Origin: Paenibacillus woosongensis
GTDB lineage: Bacteria > Bacillota > Bacilli > Paenibacillales > Paenibacillaceae
Assembly (NCBI RefSeq): GCF_030122845.1
Contig: NZ_CP126084.1
Location: 496,001-560,000 of the forward strand
DNA length: 64,000 nucleotides
Direction of reading: 5' to 3'
Position 1 is the stretch's first letter. The number at the start of each line of letters is the position of its first letter. Under the pieces are notes generated by a model that was given only the letters and a program-made list of their open reading frames with translations, had not been told where the DNA came from and ran no database searches. Below are positions 25,740 through 35,523 of the stretch, piece by piece. Both the position numbers and the translations under genes were made by a program.

Positions 25740-27167
25740 ATGATGAGAAAACAAGGTTTGAATCCATATCTTCCATCCTGGGAATACGTTCCTGACGGGG
25801 AACCGCATGTTTTTAACGACAGGGTTTATGTTTATGGCTCCCATGACCGCTATAACGGACATGCTTTTTGTTTAAACGACTATGTATGCTGGTCAGCACC
25901 CGCAGCAGATTTGGCGGACTGGCGGTATGAAGGTGTGATTTACAAAAAAACAGATGATCCGCTTAACCCGGATGGCAGCATGTGTCTGTATGCACCGGAT
26001 GTCACCGTGGGACCTGATGGACGGTACTATCTGTACTATGTCCTTGATAAGGTTCCCATTGTTTCGGTTGCCGTCTGTGACTCTCCAGCTGGTGAATATG
26101 AGTTCTATGGCTATGTGAGATATTCCGATGGAACACGTCTAGGAGAAAGACAGGGCGATGAGCCTCAATTTGATCCTGCCGTGCTGACAGAAGGGGAATT
26201 CACTTATCTGTATACCGGCTTTTGTGCAATCGGGGACAAATCAAGAAAAGGGGCCATGGCCACGGTGCTCGGCCGGGATATGCTCACCATCGTGGAAGAA
26301 CCGGTGTTTGTTGCGCCAAGTGAACCGTACAGCAAGGGCAGCGGATTTGAAGGACATGAGTTTTTCGAGGCGCCATCCATCAGGAAGCGAGGCGATACGT
26401 ATTATCTGATCTATTCTTCGGTCGTCATGCATGAGTTGTGTTATGCGACCAGCCCATTTCCGACAAGGGGCTTTACATATCAGGGAGTCATTGTAAGCAA
26501 TAATGATCTTCATATTGATTCTTATAAACCGGCTGACAAACCGATGTATTACGGAGGCAATAACCATGGCGGTGCTGTGGAAATTCAGGGGCAATGGTAC
26601 ATTTTCTATCACAGGCATACCAATGGTACCGCTTTTAGCCGACAGGGCTGTATCGAGCCCATTTCATTCCGGGAGGACGGAACGATCCCTCAGGTGGAGA
26701 TGACCTCCTGTGGCCCGAACGGGGGGCCGCTTGCAGGGCGCGGCGAATATCCTGCATATCTGGCATGCAACCTGTTCTGTAAGGACGAAGAGCTGTATAC
26801 AGGAGGTTTTGGCGCTTCCGGGGCATGGATGGACAGCCGGTTTCCGAAAATAACCCAGGATGGAAAAGACGGAGATGAGGAGATGGGATACATCGCCAAT
26901 ATGACAGATTCGGCTACGGCTGGATTCAAGTATTTTGACTGCCATGGAATCAGGAAGATGACCATCCAAGTGCGCGGGTATTGCCGTGGTGCCTTTGAAA
27001 TCAAAACCGCATGGAACGGCCCTGTTCTCGGAACGATCCCGGTTGAATTTTCAAACGTATGGAAAGCGTATTCTACAGAACTTGTCATTCCCGATGGCAT
27101 CCAGGCCTTGTATTTTACATACACTGGCATGGGGAGTGCGAGCTTGGCCTCGTTCACGCTGGAATAA
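25740..27167 (+). CDS. Family 43 glycoside hydrolase with C-terminal carbohydrate-binding domain
   Basis: The 475-residue enzyme has no signal peptide, so it acts in the cytoplasm on imported sugars. The five-blade propeller starts NPYLPSWEYVPDGEPHVFND, whose Asp is the likely general base; YAPDV carries the pKa-modulating Asp and HEFFEAPSIRK the catalytic Glu. From about residue 340 a beta-rich domain resembling CBM6 follows. GH43 enzymes release xylose, arabinose or galactose; the exact substrate cannot be read here. ATG 25740 follows aaggag by about 12 bases, with a second ATG next to it. The GH95 gene follows after 45 bases in the same operon. Confidence 0.82.
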   Translation: MMRKQGLNPYLPSWEYVPDGEPHVFNDRVYVYGSHDRYNGHAFCLNDYVCWSAPAADLADWRYEGVIYKKTDDPLNPDGSMCLYAPDVTVGPDGRYYLYYVLDKVPIVSVAVCDSPAGEYEFYGYVRYSDGTRLGERQGDEPQFDPAVLTEGEFTYLYTGFCAIGDKSRKGAMATVLGRDMLTIVEEPVFVAPSEPYSKGSGFEGHEFFEAPSIRKRGDTYYLIYSSVVMHELCYATSPFPTRGFTYQGVIVSNNDLHIDSYKPADKPMYYGGNNHGGAVEIQGQWYIFYHRHTNGTAFSRQGCIEPISFREDGTIPQVEMTSCGPNGGPLAGRGEYPAYLACNLFCKDEELYTGGFGASGAWMDSRFPKITQDGKDGDEEMGYIANMTDSATAGFKYFDCHGIRKMTIQVRGYCRGAFEIKTAWNGPVLGTIPVEFSNVWKAYSTELVIPDGIQALYFTYTGMGSASLASFTLE

Positions 27168-27212
27168 GGTTCATATATTCGTGATCTCAATCCAACGGAT
27201 CGGAGGGGAAGC

Positions 27213-29462
27213 ATGACTGCGATGGAACAGAAGCATGGTTTGTGGTATAGAGAACCGGCTGCGGAATGGAACGAAGCTCTGCCCATCGGAAACGGGCGGC
27301 TGGGGGCCATGATTTTCGGGGGCACGGCCGAAGAGAAGCTGCAGCTTAACGAGGATTCGGTATGGTACGGGGGTCCGCGTGATCGCAACAATGAAGACGC
27401 GCTGCCCCATTTGCCCCAGTTACGCGAACTGATTATGGACGGACGGCTGCGGGAGGCGGAGGAGCTGGCGGCGATGACGCTGACGGGGCTGCCCGAAGCG
27501 CAGCGCCATTATTTGCCGCTAGGCGATCTGCTGCTGGCGTTCGCTGATCATGAGCAGCCTGCGGAAGATTACATCCGGGAGCTTGATCTTGAGCACGGCG
27601 TATCCCGCGTCAGCTATCGGATTGGCCAGGTGCGATACACCCGCGAGATGTTCGCCAGCTATCCGGACCAGGCGATCGTCATCCGGCTTTCTGCCGACAA
27701 GGAGAAAGCCATATCTTTCCGAGCCCGGTTCAACCGGCAGAACTGGAGGTACTTGGAGAAGTCGGAGAAATGGGGGCATAGCGGGCTGGTTATGCGCGGG
27801 GAATGCGGGGGGAAGGGAGGCAGTACCTTTTGCGCCGTACTGAAGGCGATCCCGGAAGGCGGCGACAGCCGCACCCTTGGCGAGCATCTGGTGGTGACCG
27901 GAGCGGATGCAGTTACGCTGCTGCTCGTTGCCGGTACAACCTTCCGGCATCCGGATCCGGAGCTTTACGGCAAGCGGCAGGTGACGGCGATAAGCCAGTC
28001 CTCTTATAGCGAGCAATTGGCCCGCCACATTGCCGACTACCGGGAGCTGTACGGGCGGGTTGACATCGAGCTGCCGGACAGCCCGGACAGAACCACCCTC
28101 CCGACCGATGAACGGCTAGCGCTAATCCGGAAAGGAGAAGAGGATCATGGCCTGATAGCAACTTATTTCCAATTTGGCCGCTATCTGCTCATTTCCTCCA
28201 GCCGGCCTGGCTCCTTGCCTGCAAATTTGCAGGGCATATGGAACGACAGCTTTTTGCCGCCGTGGGACAGCAAGTTCACGATCAATATCAATGCCCAAAT
28301 GAATTATTGGCTGGCGGAAAACTGCCATCTGAACGAGTGCCATGAGCCATTATTCGATTTGATCGAGCGGATGCGGGAGCCTGGCCGGGTAACGGCCAGG
28401 GTGATGTACGGCTGCCGGGGCTTCACGGCGCACCACAACACGGATATTTGGGCGGATACGGCCCCGCAGGATATGTATCTCCCGGCTTCCTACTGGCCGA
28501 TGGGTGCGGCCTGGTTATGTCTTCACTTGTGGGAGCATTACCGGTTCAATCAGGATCGTTATTTCTTGCATCGGGCGTATGAGACCATGAAGGAAGCGGC
28601 ACAGTTCCTTCTCGACTATTTGATCGAGGACGGGGAGGGCCGTTTGATTACTTGCCCGTCCGTCTCTCCCGAGAACAGCTATAAGCTTCCCAATGGGGAG
28701 ACAGGCGTGCTGTGTGCTGGGGCTTCCATGGATTTTCAGATTATCGAGGCGCTATTTAGCGCCTGCATCCGCAGTGCGGAGATCATCGGACGGGATGAGG
28801 CGTTCCGGAAGGAACTTGCCACTGCCCTGAAGCGGCTCCCCAAGCCGCAGATCGGCAAATACGGCCAGATCCAAGAGTGGATGGAGGATTATGAGGAGAT
28901 GGAGCCGGGACACCGCCATATATCCCATCTATTCGCGTTATTCCCGGGCGAAGCTTTTTGTGTAGAGCGCACGCCGGAGCTGGCCGAAGCCGCGCGGACG
29001 ACGCTGGAGCGCAGGCTGGCGAATGGCGGAGGCCACACCGGCTGGAGTCGGGCGTGGATGATCAATTTCTGGGCCAGGCTGCGGGAGGGGGCTAAGGCTT
29101 ACGAGAATGTGAAGGAACTGCTCAGTCACTCCACGCTGCCCAACCTCTTTGATAACCATCCGCCGTTTCAAATTGACGGAAATTTCGGCGGGACGGCGGG
29201 CATTGCCGAGATGCTGCTGCAAAGCCATACCGGCATGATTCGATTGCTCCCCGCTTTGCCTGAAGGGTGGAGCTGCGGGAGGGTCAAAGGGCTGCGAGCC
29301 CGGGGCGGGTTCACCGTCGATTTCTCCTGGGCGGAGGGCCTGATTAGGGAAGTTGTCGTGACCTGTGCGGTTGCCGGGTCCTGCCGATTGGAGGGGCCTG
29401 GTATTGGCATCATTTCGTTGGATGGTGAGGCCGGCTGCTCCTATACGTTTGGCCAATCCTAG
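27213..29462 (+). CDS. Family 95 glycoside hydrolase (alpha-L-fucosidase or alpha-L-galactosidase)
   Basis: The 749-residue cytoplasmic enzyme starts with the family hallmark [28 protein letters not shown], broken only by normal variation, and [12 protein letters not shown]. In the (alpha/alpha)6 barrel, NINAQMNYW holds the paired Asn residues used in catalysis, [11 protein letters not shown] holds the likely acid Glu and [16 protein letters not shown] the Asp. GH95 inverting enzymes remove alpha-1,2-L-fucose, or L-galactose in some members, from plant or host glycans. ATG 27213 follows ggagggg by about 5 bases. With the GH43 gene and importer it forms a hemicellulose or pectin side-chain pathway. 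Confidence 0.9.
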   Translation: MTAMEQKHGLWYREPAAEWNEALPIGNGRLGAMIFGGTAEEKLQLNEDSVWYGGPRDRNNEDALPHLPQLRELIMDGRLREAEELAAMTLTGLPEAQRHYLPLGDLLLAFADHEQPAEDYIRELDLEHGVSRVSYRIGQVRYTREMFASYPDQAIVIRLSADKEKAISFRARFNRQNWRYLEKSEKWGHSGLVMRGECGGKGGSTFCAVLKAIPEGGDSRTLGEHLVVTGADAVTLLLVAGTTFRHPDPELYGKRQVTAISQSSYSEQLARHIADYRELYGRVDIELPDSPDRTTLPTDERLALIRKGEEDHGLIATYFQFGRYLLISSSRPGSLPANLQGIWNDSFLPPWDSKFTININAQMNYWLAENCHLNECHEPLFDLIERMREPGRVTARVMYGCRGFTAHHNTDIWADTAPQDMYLPASYWPMGAAWLCLHLWEHYRFNQDRYFLHRAYETMKEAAQFLLDYLIEDGEGRLITCPSVSPENSYKLPNGETGVLCAGASMDFQIIEALFSACIRSAEIIGRDEAFRKELATALKRLPKPQIGKYGQIQEWMEDYEEMEPGHRHISHLFALFPGEAFCVERTPELAEAARTTLERRLANGGGHTGWSRAWMINFWARLREGAKAYENVKELLSHSTLPNLFDNHPPFQIDGNFGGTAGIAEMLLQSHTGMIRLLPALPEGWSCGRVKGLRARGGFTVDFSWAEGLIREVVVTCAVAGSCRLEGPGIGIISLDGEAGCSYTFGQS

Positions 29463-29485
29463 TTCCAATGTTGTCGTAAAAATAT

Positions 29486-29532
29486 AAAAAAGCCTTGCTC
29501 CGCACCAGAATACAAGGCGCGGAGCAAGGCTT
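29486..29532 (-). terminator. Rho-independent terminator on the minus strand
   Basis: A 13-base near-perfect stem (gccttgctccgc with gcggagcaaggc) is followed on the minus strand by tttttt and more T-rich sequence. It ends minus-strand transcription, probably from the remnant gene at 29535-29760. Confidence 0.8.
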
Positions 29533-29534
29533 GA

Positions 29535-29760
29535 AAAGGGTGCGGGAAGAATCCGAGGTCAGATTAAGCTTGCTTAAGGTGACGCTTAGGTTTCCATGTT
29601 TTTTGGTCATATTTGGCTTCAAGGCCGTCGCTTTCTCTACGCTTTGCTGCATCGGCATTTCTAATGTATACGGTTTGTCTACACCTTCCAGCGTAATCTT
29701 GGCCGTAAGCTTGAATTTATCTGAAAAAGCGAGCTCGTTCAGATTATTCTTAAGAGTCAT
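29535..29760 (-). pseudogene. Remnant of a DUF4179/DUF5643-type membrane protein gene
   Basis: The frame begins MTLKNNLNELAFSDKFKL and continues AKITLEGVDKPYTLEMPMQQ...ALKPNMTKKHGNLSVTLSKLN. This resembles the extracellular C-terminal domain (DUF5643) of large DUF4179 anti-sigma-like proteins. The N-terminal signal, membrane and main domain are missing, and the frame runs straight into the terminator hairpin. No good ribosome site precedes it. I read it as a decayed 3' end left by a deletion. The family call is from memory of the pattern. Confidence 0.45.
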
Positions 29761-29766
29761 AGACGG

Positions 29767-29980
29767 TTCGGAAAGCTTGCAAGCCTTTCCGAATTTCTAA
29801 CGGTTGCCACGGCCGTTAATTCGCTGAATACGAGCATTTCGATGTCCTAACGGTTGTAATCCACGTTATTTGTACCGAATTCGTTGCAGCTTATTAAAAG
29901 CGTTAGAATAACAACATATATAACCGTTAGATTCTTAAAATGTGAAAAATAAGCGGATTAGCGGCAATGGCAACCGTTAG
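29767..29980. repeat. Intergenic cluster of inverted CTAACGGTTG repeats with a hairpin
   Basis: A 9-bp perfect stem (ttcggaaag, 29767-29775, with ctttccgaa, 29785-29793) is followed by ctaacggttg at 29797-29806 and 29847-29856. The reverse complement caaccgttag is at 29971-29980 and a 9/10 match, taaccgttag, at 29931-29940. The arrangement allows long-range pairing. It may be a REP-like or small non-autonomous element; no coding sequence is seen in it. Confidence 0.6.
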
Positions 29981-30040
29981 AACTAAAGGGTCTTGCTTGC
30001 TGTTGTATTTGCGAAAATATCGATCTTTGGATTGAAACAA

Positions 30041-30083
30041 TAAAAAGTCCTGACCGGGGTTGAGTGTCCTGGTCAGGGCTTTA
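30041..30083 (-). terminator. Terminator of the xylR gene
   Basis: Arms agtcctgacc (30046-30055) and ggtcagggctt (30071-30081) pair with one mismatch; on the minus strand the stem is followed by tttttattg. It lies just beyond the xylR stop codon. Confidence 0.8.
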
Positions 30084-30089
30084 TGAGGT

Positions 30090-31289
30090 TTAAGACTGGG
30101 TTTTCACCGAAGTGACATCCGCATCGGCCAGAAAGGAAGTGATTGGCATCGAGGCTGCGCCAAGGGCGGTGCTGCGAATGCCCAGCTCAGCGAAGGCGAC
30201 CTGTGTCTTCTTCATATGATAGGACAAGCTGCGGCTCTCCAGCGTGTGCAGCATCGGTTCCTGAAGCAGATCGCCAGCCATCGACAGGCGGTTGCCAATC
30301 ACGATCAACTCAGGATTCAGAATATTCACGAGGTTCGCTAGGCCGACGCCCAGATGGTTTCCCGTTTCTTGCAGCAGGGAGAGTGCTTCGGGTTCGCCGG
30401 CCCGGGCAAGGTTCAGCAGACGATCCAGCCCTTCCTCATCGGATGAGGAAGAGCTGTCCTTCCAGCGCTGGGCCGCACGATCGAGCAGCGCCTTCTCCGA
30501 AGCGAGCGTCTCCCAGCAGCCGCGATTGCCGCAGCGGCAGAGGGGACCATTCTCGGTTACAGTCATGTGCCCTACTTCGCCGGAGAAATTGGAAATGCCG
30601 CGGTACAGCTCGCCGCCGACGATCATGCCGGAGCCGATCCCGACGCCGATGCTGATATAAATCAAATTGGCGGCATCGCGTCCGGCCCCGTACAGCTTCT
30701 CGCCGATTGCTCCTGCGTTGGCTTCATTGTCTATATGAATATTCTCCCCGAATTCGGATATGAGCAGATTCTGCACAGCGACATTGTTCCAGCCCAGGTT
30801 CGGGGCGGAGACGATCCGGCTCTTCTCGTCGACGAGTCCCGGCACACCGATTCCGATCCCGACGATGCCGTAAGGCGATTCGGGCGCCTTCTTGCTGAGC
30901 CAGTGAATCATTTTGCGGATTTGGTCAAGCGCATGATCAGGCGACGAATCCTCCAGGGGAACCGTTCGTTCCCGAATGACATTCCCTTCCAGGTCTACGA
31001 GCAGGGCAAACAGATCGTTGACGCGGATATCGATGCCGATGGCATATCCGGCACCGCGGTTGAACAGCAGCAGCGTAGGCTTCCGCCCGCCGCTCGACTC
31101 GCCAGGGCCGATTTCGGTGACCAGCTGGCTCTCGATCAGCTCGGAGACAAGCGAAGATACAGTGGCTTTATTCAGGCCGAGTGTAGCGGCGATATCGGCA
31201 CGGGACAAGGGCTGCCGCTGACGAATCGTATCCAGAACGAGCGTTTTGTTCATTTTCTTGATCAGTTGCTGATCGCCCGTAATTTTCAT
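30090..31289 (-). CDS. xylR: Xylose-responsive ROK-family repressor
   Basis: The 399-residue protein has an N-terminal winged helix (LSRADIAATLGLNKATVSSLVSEL) and a ROK sugar-kinase-like domain with GIGIGVPGLVDEKSRIVSAPNLGW, GIGSGMIVGGELYRG and the zinc-binding CRCGNRGCWE. This layout is that of XylR, which represses xylAB until xylose binds. The start ATG 31289 follows gaggg. It is divergent from xylA, and a perfect 7-bp-arm palindrome lies over the xylA promoter between them. Confidence 0.9.
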   Translation of the reverse strand: MKITGDQQLIKKMNKTLVLDTIRQRQPLSRADIAATLGLNKATVSSLVSELIESQLVTEIGPGESSGGRKPTLLLFNRGAGYAIGIDIRVNDLFALLVDLEGNVIRERTVPLEDSSPDHALDQIRKMIHWLSKKAPESPYGIVGIGIGVPGLVDEKSRIVSAPNLGWNNVAVQNLLISEFGENIHIDNEANAGAIGEKLYGAGRDAANLIYISIGVGIGSGMIVGGELYRGISNFSGEVGHMTVTENGPLCRCGNRGCWETLASEKALLDRAAQRWKDSSSSSDEEGLDRLLNLARAGEPEALSLLQETGNHLGVGLANLVNILNPELIVIGNRLSMAGDLLQEPMLHTLESRSLSYHMKKTQVAFAELGIRSTALGAASMPITSFLADADVTSVKTQS

Positions 31290-31362
31290 GATGATACCCT
31301 CAATTCTACATAAAAGATAACTACATCATACACATAAGGGTGATGCTAAATCAATAACTTAG

Positions 31363-31400
31363 TTAGTTTACTAGACAAACTAAGTCGGCCGTGTTAGGAT
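31363..31400 (+). promoter_or_regulatory. xylA promoter with XylR operator
   Basis: The operator ttagttt-actagac-aaactaa (31363-31383) has perfect 7-base arms like known XylR sites. It overlaps the -35 box tagaca (31372-31377); the -10 box taggat (31395-31400) follows at 17-base spacing. Confidence 0.8.
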
Positions 31401-31515
31401 AAAGATATCAAGCAGCATGCCTCGACTAAATTTGGGTCATGCTACTAATAATCATCATGATGTAAAGGCTTACTTTCCACAAGTAATTCCAAATCAGACT
31501 GGGAGGATTTCAAGT

Positions 31516-32832
31516 ATGAGTTATTTCAAGAACATTAACAAAATCCAGTACGAAGGTTCAGGCTCCAACAATCCGCTGGCATTCAAACATTATAACGAGG
31601 ACGAAGTCGTTCTTGGCAAAACGATGAAAGAGCATCTTCGTTTTGCGGTGGCTTACTGGCATACCCTGACGATGGACGGAAGCGACCCGTTCGGTCAAGC
31701 AACCATGATTCGTCCATGGGAGACTCGCACAGGTCTTGATCTTGCGAAGGACCGCGTGGAAGTAAACTTCGAATTCCTGGAGAAGCTCGGTGCTCCTTAC
31801 TTCGCGTTCCATGACCGCGACATTGCTCCTGAAGGCGCAAACCTGAAAGAGACGAACGAAAACCTGGACGTTATCGTTGCTAAGATCAAAGAAGGCATGA
31901 AGGCTACCGGCGTGAAATTGCTCTGGAACACAGCGAACATGTTCTCCAACCCTCGTTTTGTTCACGGCGCAGCAACGACTTCCAATGCTGATGTATTTGC
32001 TTATGCAGCTGCACAAGTGAAGAAAGGTCTGGAAACAGGTCTTGAGCTTGGTTCTGAAAACTATGTATTCTGGGGCGGCCGTGAAGGCTACGAGTCTCTG
32101 CTCAATACGGACATGGGCCTTGAGCTTGACAACCTGGCAAGATTCTTCCATATGGCTCTTGATTATGCGAAGGAAATCGGCTACACAGGCCAATTCCTGA
32201 TCGAGCCTAAGCCGAAAGAGCCTTCCAAGCACCAATACGACTTCGATGCGGCTACAACAATCGCATTCCTGCAAAAATACGGCTTGCAAGACCACTTCAA
32301 GCTGAACCTGGAAGCGAACCACGCGACACTGGCTGGACATACGTTCGAGCATGAGCTGCGCGTTGCACGCCTCAACAACATGCTGGGTTCCATCGATGCC
32401 AACCAAGGCGACCTGCTGCTTGGCTGGGATACGGATGAATTCCCGACAGATCTGTATGCAGTTACGCTGGCTATGTACGAAATCCTTGAGAACGGCGGCC
32501 TTGGCGCTGGCGGCGTGAACTTCGACGCGAAGGTAAGAAGAAGCTCCTTCGAGCCAGAAGACTTGTTCTACGCTCACATCGCAGGTATGGACACCTTCGC
32601 TAAAGGACTTAAAGTAGCAGCTAAACTGATCGAGGACAAATTCTTCGACAACTTGCTGGAAGAGCGTTATGCCAGCTTTAAGAGCGGAATCGGAGCTGAC
32701 ATCGTATCCGGTAAAGCCAACTTCAAAACGCTGGAAGCTTACGCGCTGCAAAACAGCGAGATCCGCAACAAATCCAGCCACCTGGAATTGGTTAAAGCTC
32801 GCTTGAACGAATATATTTTCGCTACGAAATAA
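31516..32832 (+). CDS. xylA: Xylose isomerase
   Basis: The 438-residue cytoplasmic TIM-barrel enzyme converts D-xylose to D-xylulose using two divalent metal ions. The start [20 protein letters not shown], the active-site HDRDI(A)PEG segment ([12 protein letters not shown]), [11 protein letters not shown] and [16 protein letters not shown] are all typical of the larger class II isomerases. ATG 31516 follows gggagg by 9 bases. An intercistronic hairpin separates it from xylB. Confidence 0.96.
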   Translation: MSYFKNINKIQYEGSGSNNPLAFKHYNEDEVVLGKTMKEHLRFAVAYWHTLTMDGSDPFGQATMIRPWETRTGLDLAKDRVEVNFEFLEKLGAPYFAFHDRDIAPEGANLKETNENLDVIVAKIKEGMKATGVKLLWNTANMFSNPRFVHGAATTSNADVFAYAAAQVKKGLETGLELGSENYVFWGGREGYESLLNTDMGLELDNLARFFHMALDYAKEIGYTGQFLIEPKPKEPSKHQYDFDAATTIAFLQKYGLQDHFKLNLEANHATLAGHTFEHELRVARLNNMLGSIDANQGDLLLGWDTDEFPTDLYAVTLAMYEILENGGLGAGGVNFDAKVRRSSFEPEDLFYAHIAGMDTFAKGLKVAAKLIEDKFFDNLLEERYASFKSGIGADIVSGKANFKTLEAYALQNSEIRNKSSHLELVKARLNEYIFATK

Positions 32833-32850
32833 GATCACTACGAAATAAGA
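32822..32850. repeat. Short tandem duplication across the xylA stop codon
   Basis: ctacgaaataaga occurs at 32822-32834 and again at 32838-32850. The first copy contains the last codons and stop of xylA, so the second is a non-coding echo of the gene end. Confidence 0.7.
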
Positions 32851-32858
32851 GCAATCAT

Positions 32859-32884
32859 AAAGGGGACGCTGGACGTCCCCTTTT
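32859..32884 (+). terminator. Hairpin between xylA and xylB
   Basis: aaaggggacg and cgtcccctttt form a ten-base stem with a five-base loop and end in a short T-run. It probably lowers read-through into xylB. Confidence 0.75.
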
Positions 32885-32929
32885 GAATATGAGAACGGCA
32901 AGTTTTATTTGGTGAAGGGAGAGTCACGG

Positions 32930-34429
32930 ATGAAATACGTAATCGGAATCGATCTGGGCACTAGCTCGGTCAAGACGCTGTTGGTAGGCCAAGACGGAGA
33001 GATCAAAGGAGAAGCAACGGCAGCTTATCCGCTTATTCACGAGCGCCCCGGGTACAGTGAGCAAGATCCTGAAGAATGGGTAAAAGGCACGATCACCTGC
33101 CTCAAAGAGCTGATGAAGAGCAGCGGCATCGCTGCCGAGGATATCGAAGGCGTCTCGTTCTCCGGCCAAATGCACGGCCTTGTGCTCCTGGACGACAAGA
33201 ATGAAGTGCTGCGCCATGCCATTCTGTGGAACGATACCCGCACGACGAAGCAATGCCGGGAAATTGAAGCCAAGCTCGGCGACAAGCTGCTGGACATTAC
33301 CAGAAACGCAGCATTGGAAGGCTTTACGCTGCCGAAAGTCCTGTGGGTGCAGGAGAACGAGCCGGAGCTATTCGCCAAAGCGGCACGTTTTGTGCTGCCG
33401 AAGGACTATTTGCGCTACCGCATGACGGGGAACGTACACATGGAACTGTCCGATGCGGCGGGTACGCTGATGCTGAACGTGCCGGAAGCGAAATGGAGCG
33501 AGGAAATTCTGGAGGCATTCGGGTTGTCCAGCGATTTTGCGCCTCCGCTGGTCGGAAGCACCGAAGGGACCGGAACTTTGCTGCCGGAATTCGCTGAACT
33601 GACAGGGCTTTCCACGAGCACGAAGGTATTTGGCGGCGGAGCGGACAACGCTTGCGGCGCTGTTGGAGCCGGGATCGTTCGTCAGGGCGATGCGCTGTGC
33701 AGCATCGGTACGTCCGGTGTTATTTTGTCGTATGAGGAAGATAAAAATAAAGATTTTGGCGGTAAGGTGCATTTCTTCAACCACTCTCATCCGGGAGCGT
33801 TCTATGCGATGGGCGTTACGCTGGCGGCAGGCTACAGCATGAGCTGGTTCAAGGATTCGCTGGCGCCGGAGCTGAGCTTCGATGAGCTCTTGAAGCCGGT
33901 AGCCGATATCGCTCCTGGAGCGGAAGGGCTGCTGTTCACGCCGTATCTGGTTGGTGAGCGCACGCCGCATGCGGACAGCGTCATCCGCGGCAGCTTCATT
34001 GGACTGTCCGGCACGCATCGCCGCGAGCATCTCGCCCGCGCTGTGATGGAGGGCATCACCTTCTCGCTGGCAGAATCGCTGGAGCTGTTCCGTCAAGCGG
34101 GAATTAACGTGGAGCGCATCATCTCGATCGGCGGCGGCGCCAAGAATCCGGTATGGCTGCAAATGCAGGCGGATATTTTCGGCACGCCGGTTGTCGCATT
34201 GAACAACGAGCAAGGCCCGGCCATGGGCGCAGCGATGATGGCAGCGGTTGGCAGCGGCTGGTTTGACAGCCTGAAGGACTGCGCGGATAAATTCATCGGC
34301 TACCGTGCCACGTACGAGCCAAATGCGGCGAATGTCGAGAAATATGCACGGTTGTTCAAGCTGTACCAGCAAGTATATTCGGCAACCCGTTCCTTGAACG
34401 AGGGCTTGCAGGAGTTCAGAGAGCAGTAA
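32930..34429 (+). CDS. xylB: Xylulokinase
   Basis: This FGGY-family kinase of 499 residues phosphorylates D-xylulose at O5, the second step of the xylose route. It starts MKYVIGIDLGTSSVKTLLVG (phosphate loop 1) and has SGQMHGLVLLD, ILWNDTRT, GGGADNACGAVGAG with the catalytic Asp, and the ATP-binding SIGGGAKNPVWLQMQAD. ATG 32930 follows gaagggag at normal spacing. It ends at a strong terminator. Confidence 0.95.
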   Translation: MKYVIGIDLGTSSVKTLLVGQDGEIKGEATAAYPLIHERPGYSEQDPEEWVKGTITCLKELMKSSGIAAEDIEGVSFSGQMHGLVLLDDKNEVLRHAILWNDTRTTKQCREIEAKLGDKLLDITRNAALEGFTLPKVLWVQENEPELFAKAARFVLPKDYLRYRMTGNVHMELSDAAGTLMLNVPEAKWSEEILEAFGLSSDFAPPLVGSTEGTGTLLPEFAELTGLSTSTKVFGGGADNACGAVGAGIVRQGDALCSIGTSGVILSYEEDKNKDFGGKVHFFNHSHPGAFYAMGVTLAAGYSMSWFKDSLAPELSFDELLKPVADIAPGAEGLLFTPYLVGERTPHADSVIRGSFIGLSGTHRREHLARAVMEGITFSLAESLELFRQAGINVERIISIGGGAKNPVWLQMQADIFGTPVVALNNEQGPAMGAAMMAAVGSGWFDSLKDCADKFIGYRATYEPNAANVEKYARLFKLYQQVYSATRSLNEGLQEFREQ

Positions 34430-34470
34430 CCGTGGGCGTACGCCGATAAGTGAAGCAAAATTTATGCGAT

Positions 34471-34516
34471 AAGACTGTCTTCAGGGCCGCTGGGCTGAGG
34501 GGGCAGTCTTTTTTTT
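34471..34516 (+). terminator. Terminator of the xylAB operon
   Basis: Arms aagactg and cagtctt are joined by an inner GC-rich region and followed by eight Ts. Confidence 0.85.
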
Positions 34517-34573
34517 AGACCTGGTGTTTTTAGATTTGGGCTTAAAATGGGAAAAAACATAATAACAGGTATC

Positions 34574-34639
34574 TTGCAATATATAGTACTGAATGTTAAT
34601 ATATGTATATCTTAACTACTGTGCATTGAATAGTACTGA
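34574..34639 (+). promoter_or_regulatory. PadR operon promoter with direct repeats
   Basis: TTGCAA (34574-34579) and TAATAT (34597-34602) have 17-base spacing. The sequence atagtactga occurs between the two boxes (34583-34592) and again at 34630-34639, 47 bases on, and may be the PadR binding site. Confidence 0.55.
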
Positions 34640-34660
34640 GTAAAGCGGTGGTGAGAAGCG

Positions 34661-34978
34661 ATGAATATCCAATTCAAGAAAGGGGTCTTGGAGCTTTGTG
34701 TTCTCGTCTTGACGGCTAAGAAGGATCGTTACGGTTATGAGCTTGTGGAGCAGATTTCACGCAGATTCGAAATTGCGGAAGGAACGATTTATCCACTGCT
34801 GAGAAGGCTCGCCGCAGAAGGCTTATTTTCAACCTATCTTCATGAATCCATGGAGGGCCCTCCAAGAAAGTACTATAAGATTACGGAACAAGGAAGGGAA
34901 GTCATGAATGAGCTGGTATCGGAATGGAGCAAATTTGCTGTAGGAGTACAAGAGATGATTGAGGAGGGCTTGGGGTGA
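34661..34978 (+). CDS. PadR-family transcription repressor
   Basis: The 105-residue winged-helix protein starts with [19 protein letters not shown] and has [33 protein letters not shown] and the wing [17 protein letters not shown], all typical of the short PadR type. Such repressors commonly sit with a HAAS-domain gene and an ABC transporter and respond to envelope or antimicrobial stress. Its stop overlaps the next start by 4 bases. Confidence 0.92.
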   Translation: MNIQFKKGVLELCVLVLTAKKDRYGYELVEQISRRFEIAEGTIYPLLRRLAAEGLFSTYLHESMEGPPRKYYKITEQGREVMNELVSEWSKFAVGVQEMIEEGLG

Positions 34979-35517
34979 ATAAAGAGGCGTATCTAAACGA
35001 ACTGCTTCAATATTTAAAGCAGCTTTCTCCTGCCGAAAGAAAGGATATCCTGGCCGACTACATGGAGCACTTTGAGCAAGCTGAGCTCAGCGGACGAACC
35101 GAAGAAGAAGTGATCCTTAAGCTAGGGGAGCCGAAACTGGTCGCCCGCGAGGTGCTTGCCCAGTCCCAAATCCAGAAGGCGGGACAATCTCCTTCGCTCC
35201 CCAACGTGACTAAAGCCGTCATGGCAATGGTAAGTCTAGGTTTGTTCAATCTAATCATTGTATTTCTGCCGTTCGTTGCTTCGTTACTCGTGCTTGCCGG
35301 ATTGTATGGATTTTCCCTCTTCTTAGTCATATCTCCCATCCTGCTCATTATTCAGCATCAATCGGTCTCCATCCTCATCCATGATTTCTTCCTTATGCTT
35401 GGCCTAGTCGGTGCAGGGTTATTACTTATGGTTGGAGCGTTAAAGGTGACCGGTCTTTATTACAAGCTGGTAATCCGGTATTTACTGTATAATTTGAAAG
35501 CTATAGGGAGGATATGA
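34975..35517 (+). CDS. HAAS (DUF1700) domain membrane protein
   Basis: The 180-residue protein begins with a cytoplasmic helical HAAS domain ([20 protein letters not shown]...[23 protein letters not shown]) followed by three or four membrane segments from about residue 80. HAAS proteins are usual partners of PadR regulators and are thought to link membrane state to them. The start GTG/ATG context overlaps the PadR stop. The exact role is not known. Confidence 0.85.
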   Translation: MNKEAYLNELLQYLKQLSPAERKDILADYMEHFEQAELSGRTEEEVILKLGEPKLVAREVLAQSQIQKAGQSPSLPNVTKAVMAMVSLGLFNLIIVFLPFVASLLVLAGLYGFSLFLVISPILLIIQHQSVSILIHDFFLMLGLVGAGLLLMVGALKVTGLYYKLVIRYLLYNLKAIGRI

Positions 35518-35523
35518 TTTATT

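Noticed and set aside
30567-31313. A 248-residue frame antisense to xylR
   Set aside because: xylR is well supported by its helix-turn-helix and ROK motifs; this is a GC-rich shadow frame.
31558-32901. A 447-residue open frame on the minus strand of xylA
   Set aside because: It mirrors the highly biased coding strand of xylA, has no ribosome site or recognisable domain, and is rich in Cys/Val/Phe as antisense frames often are.
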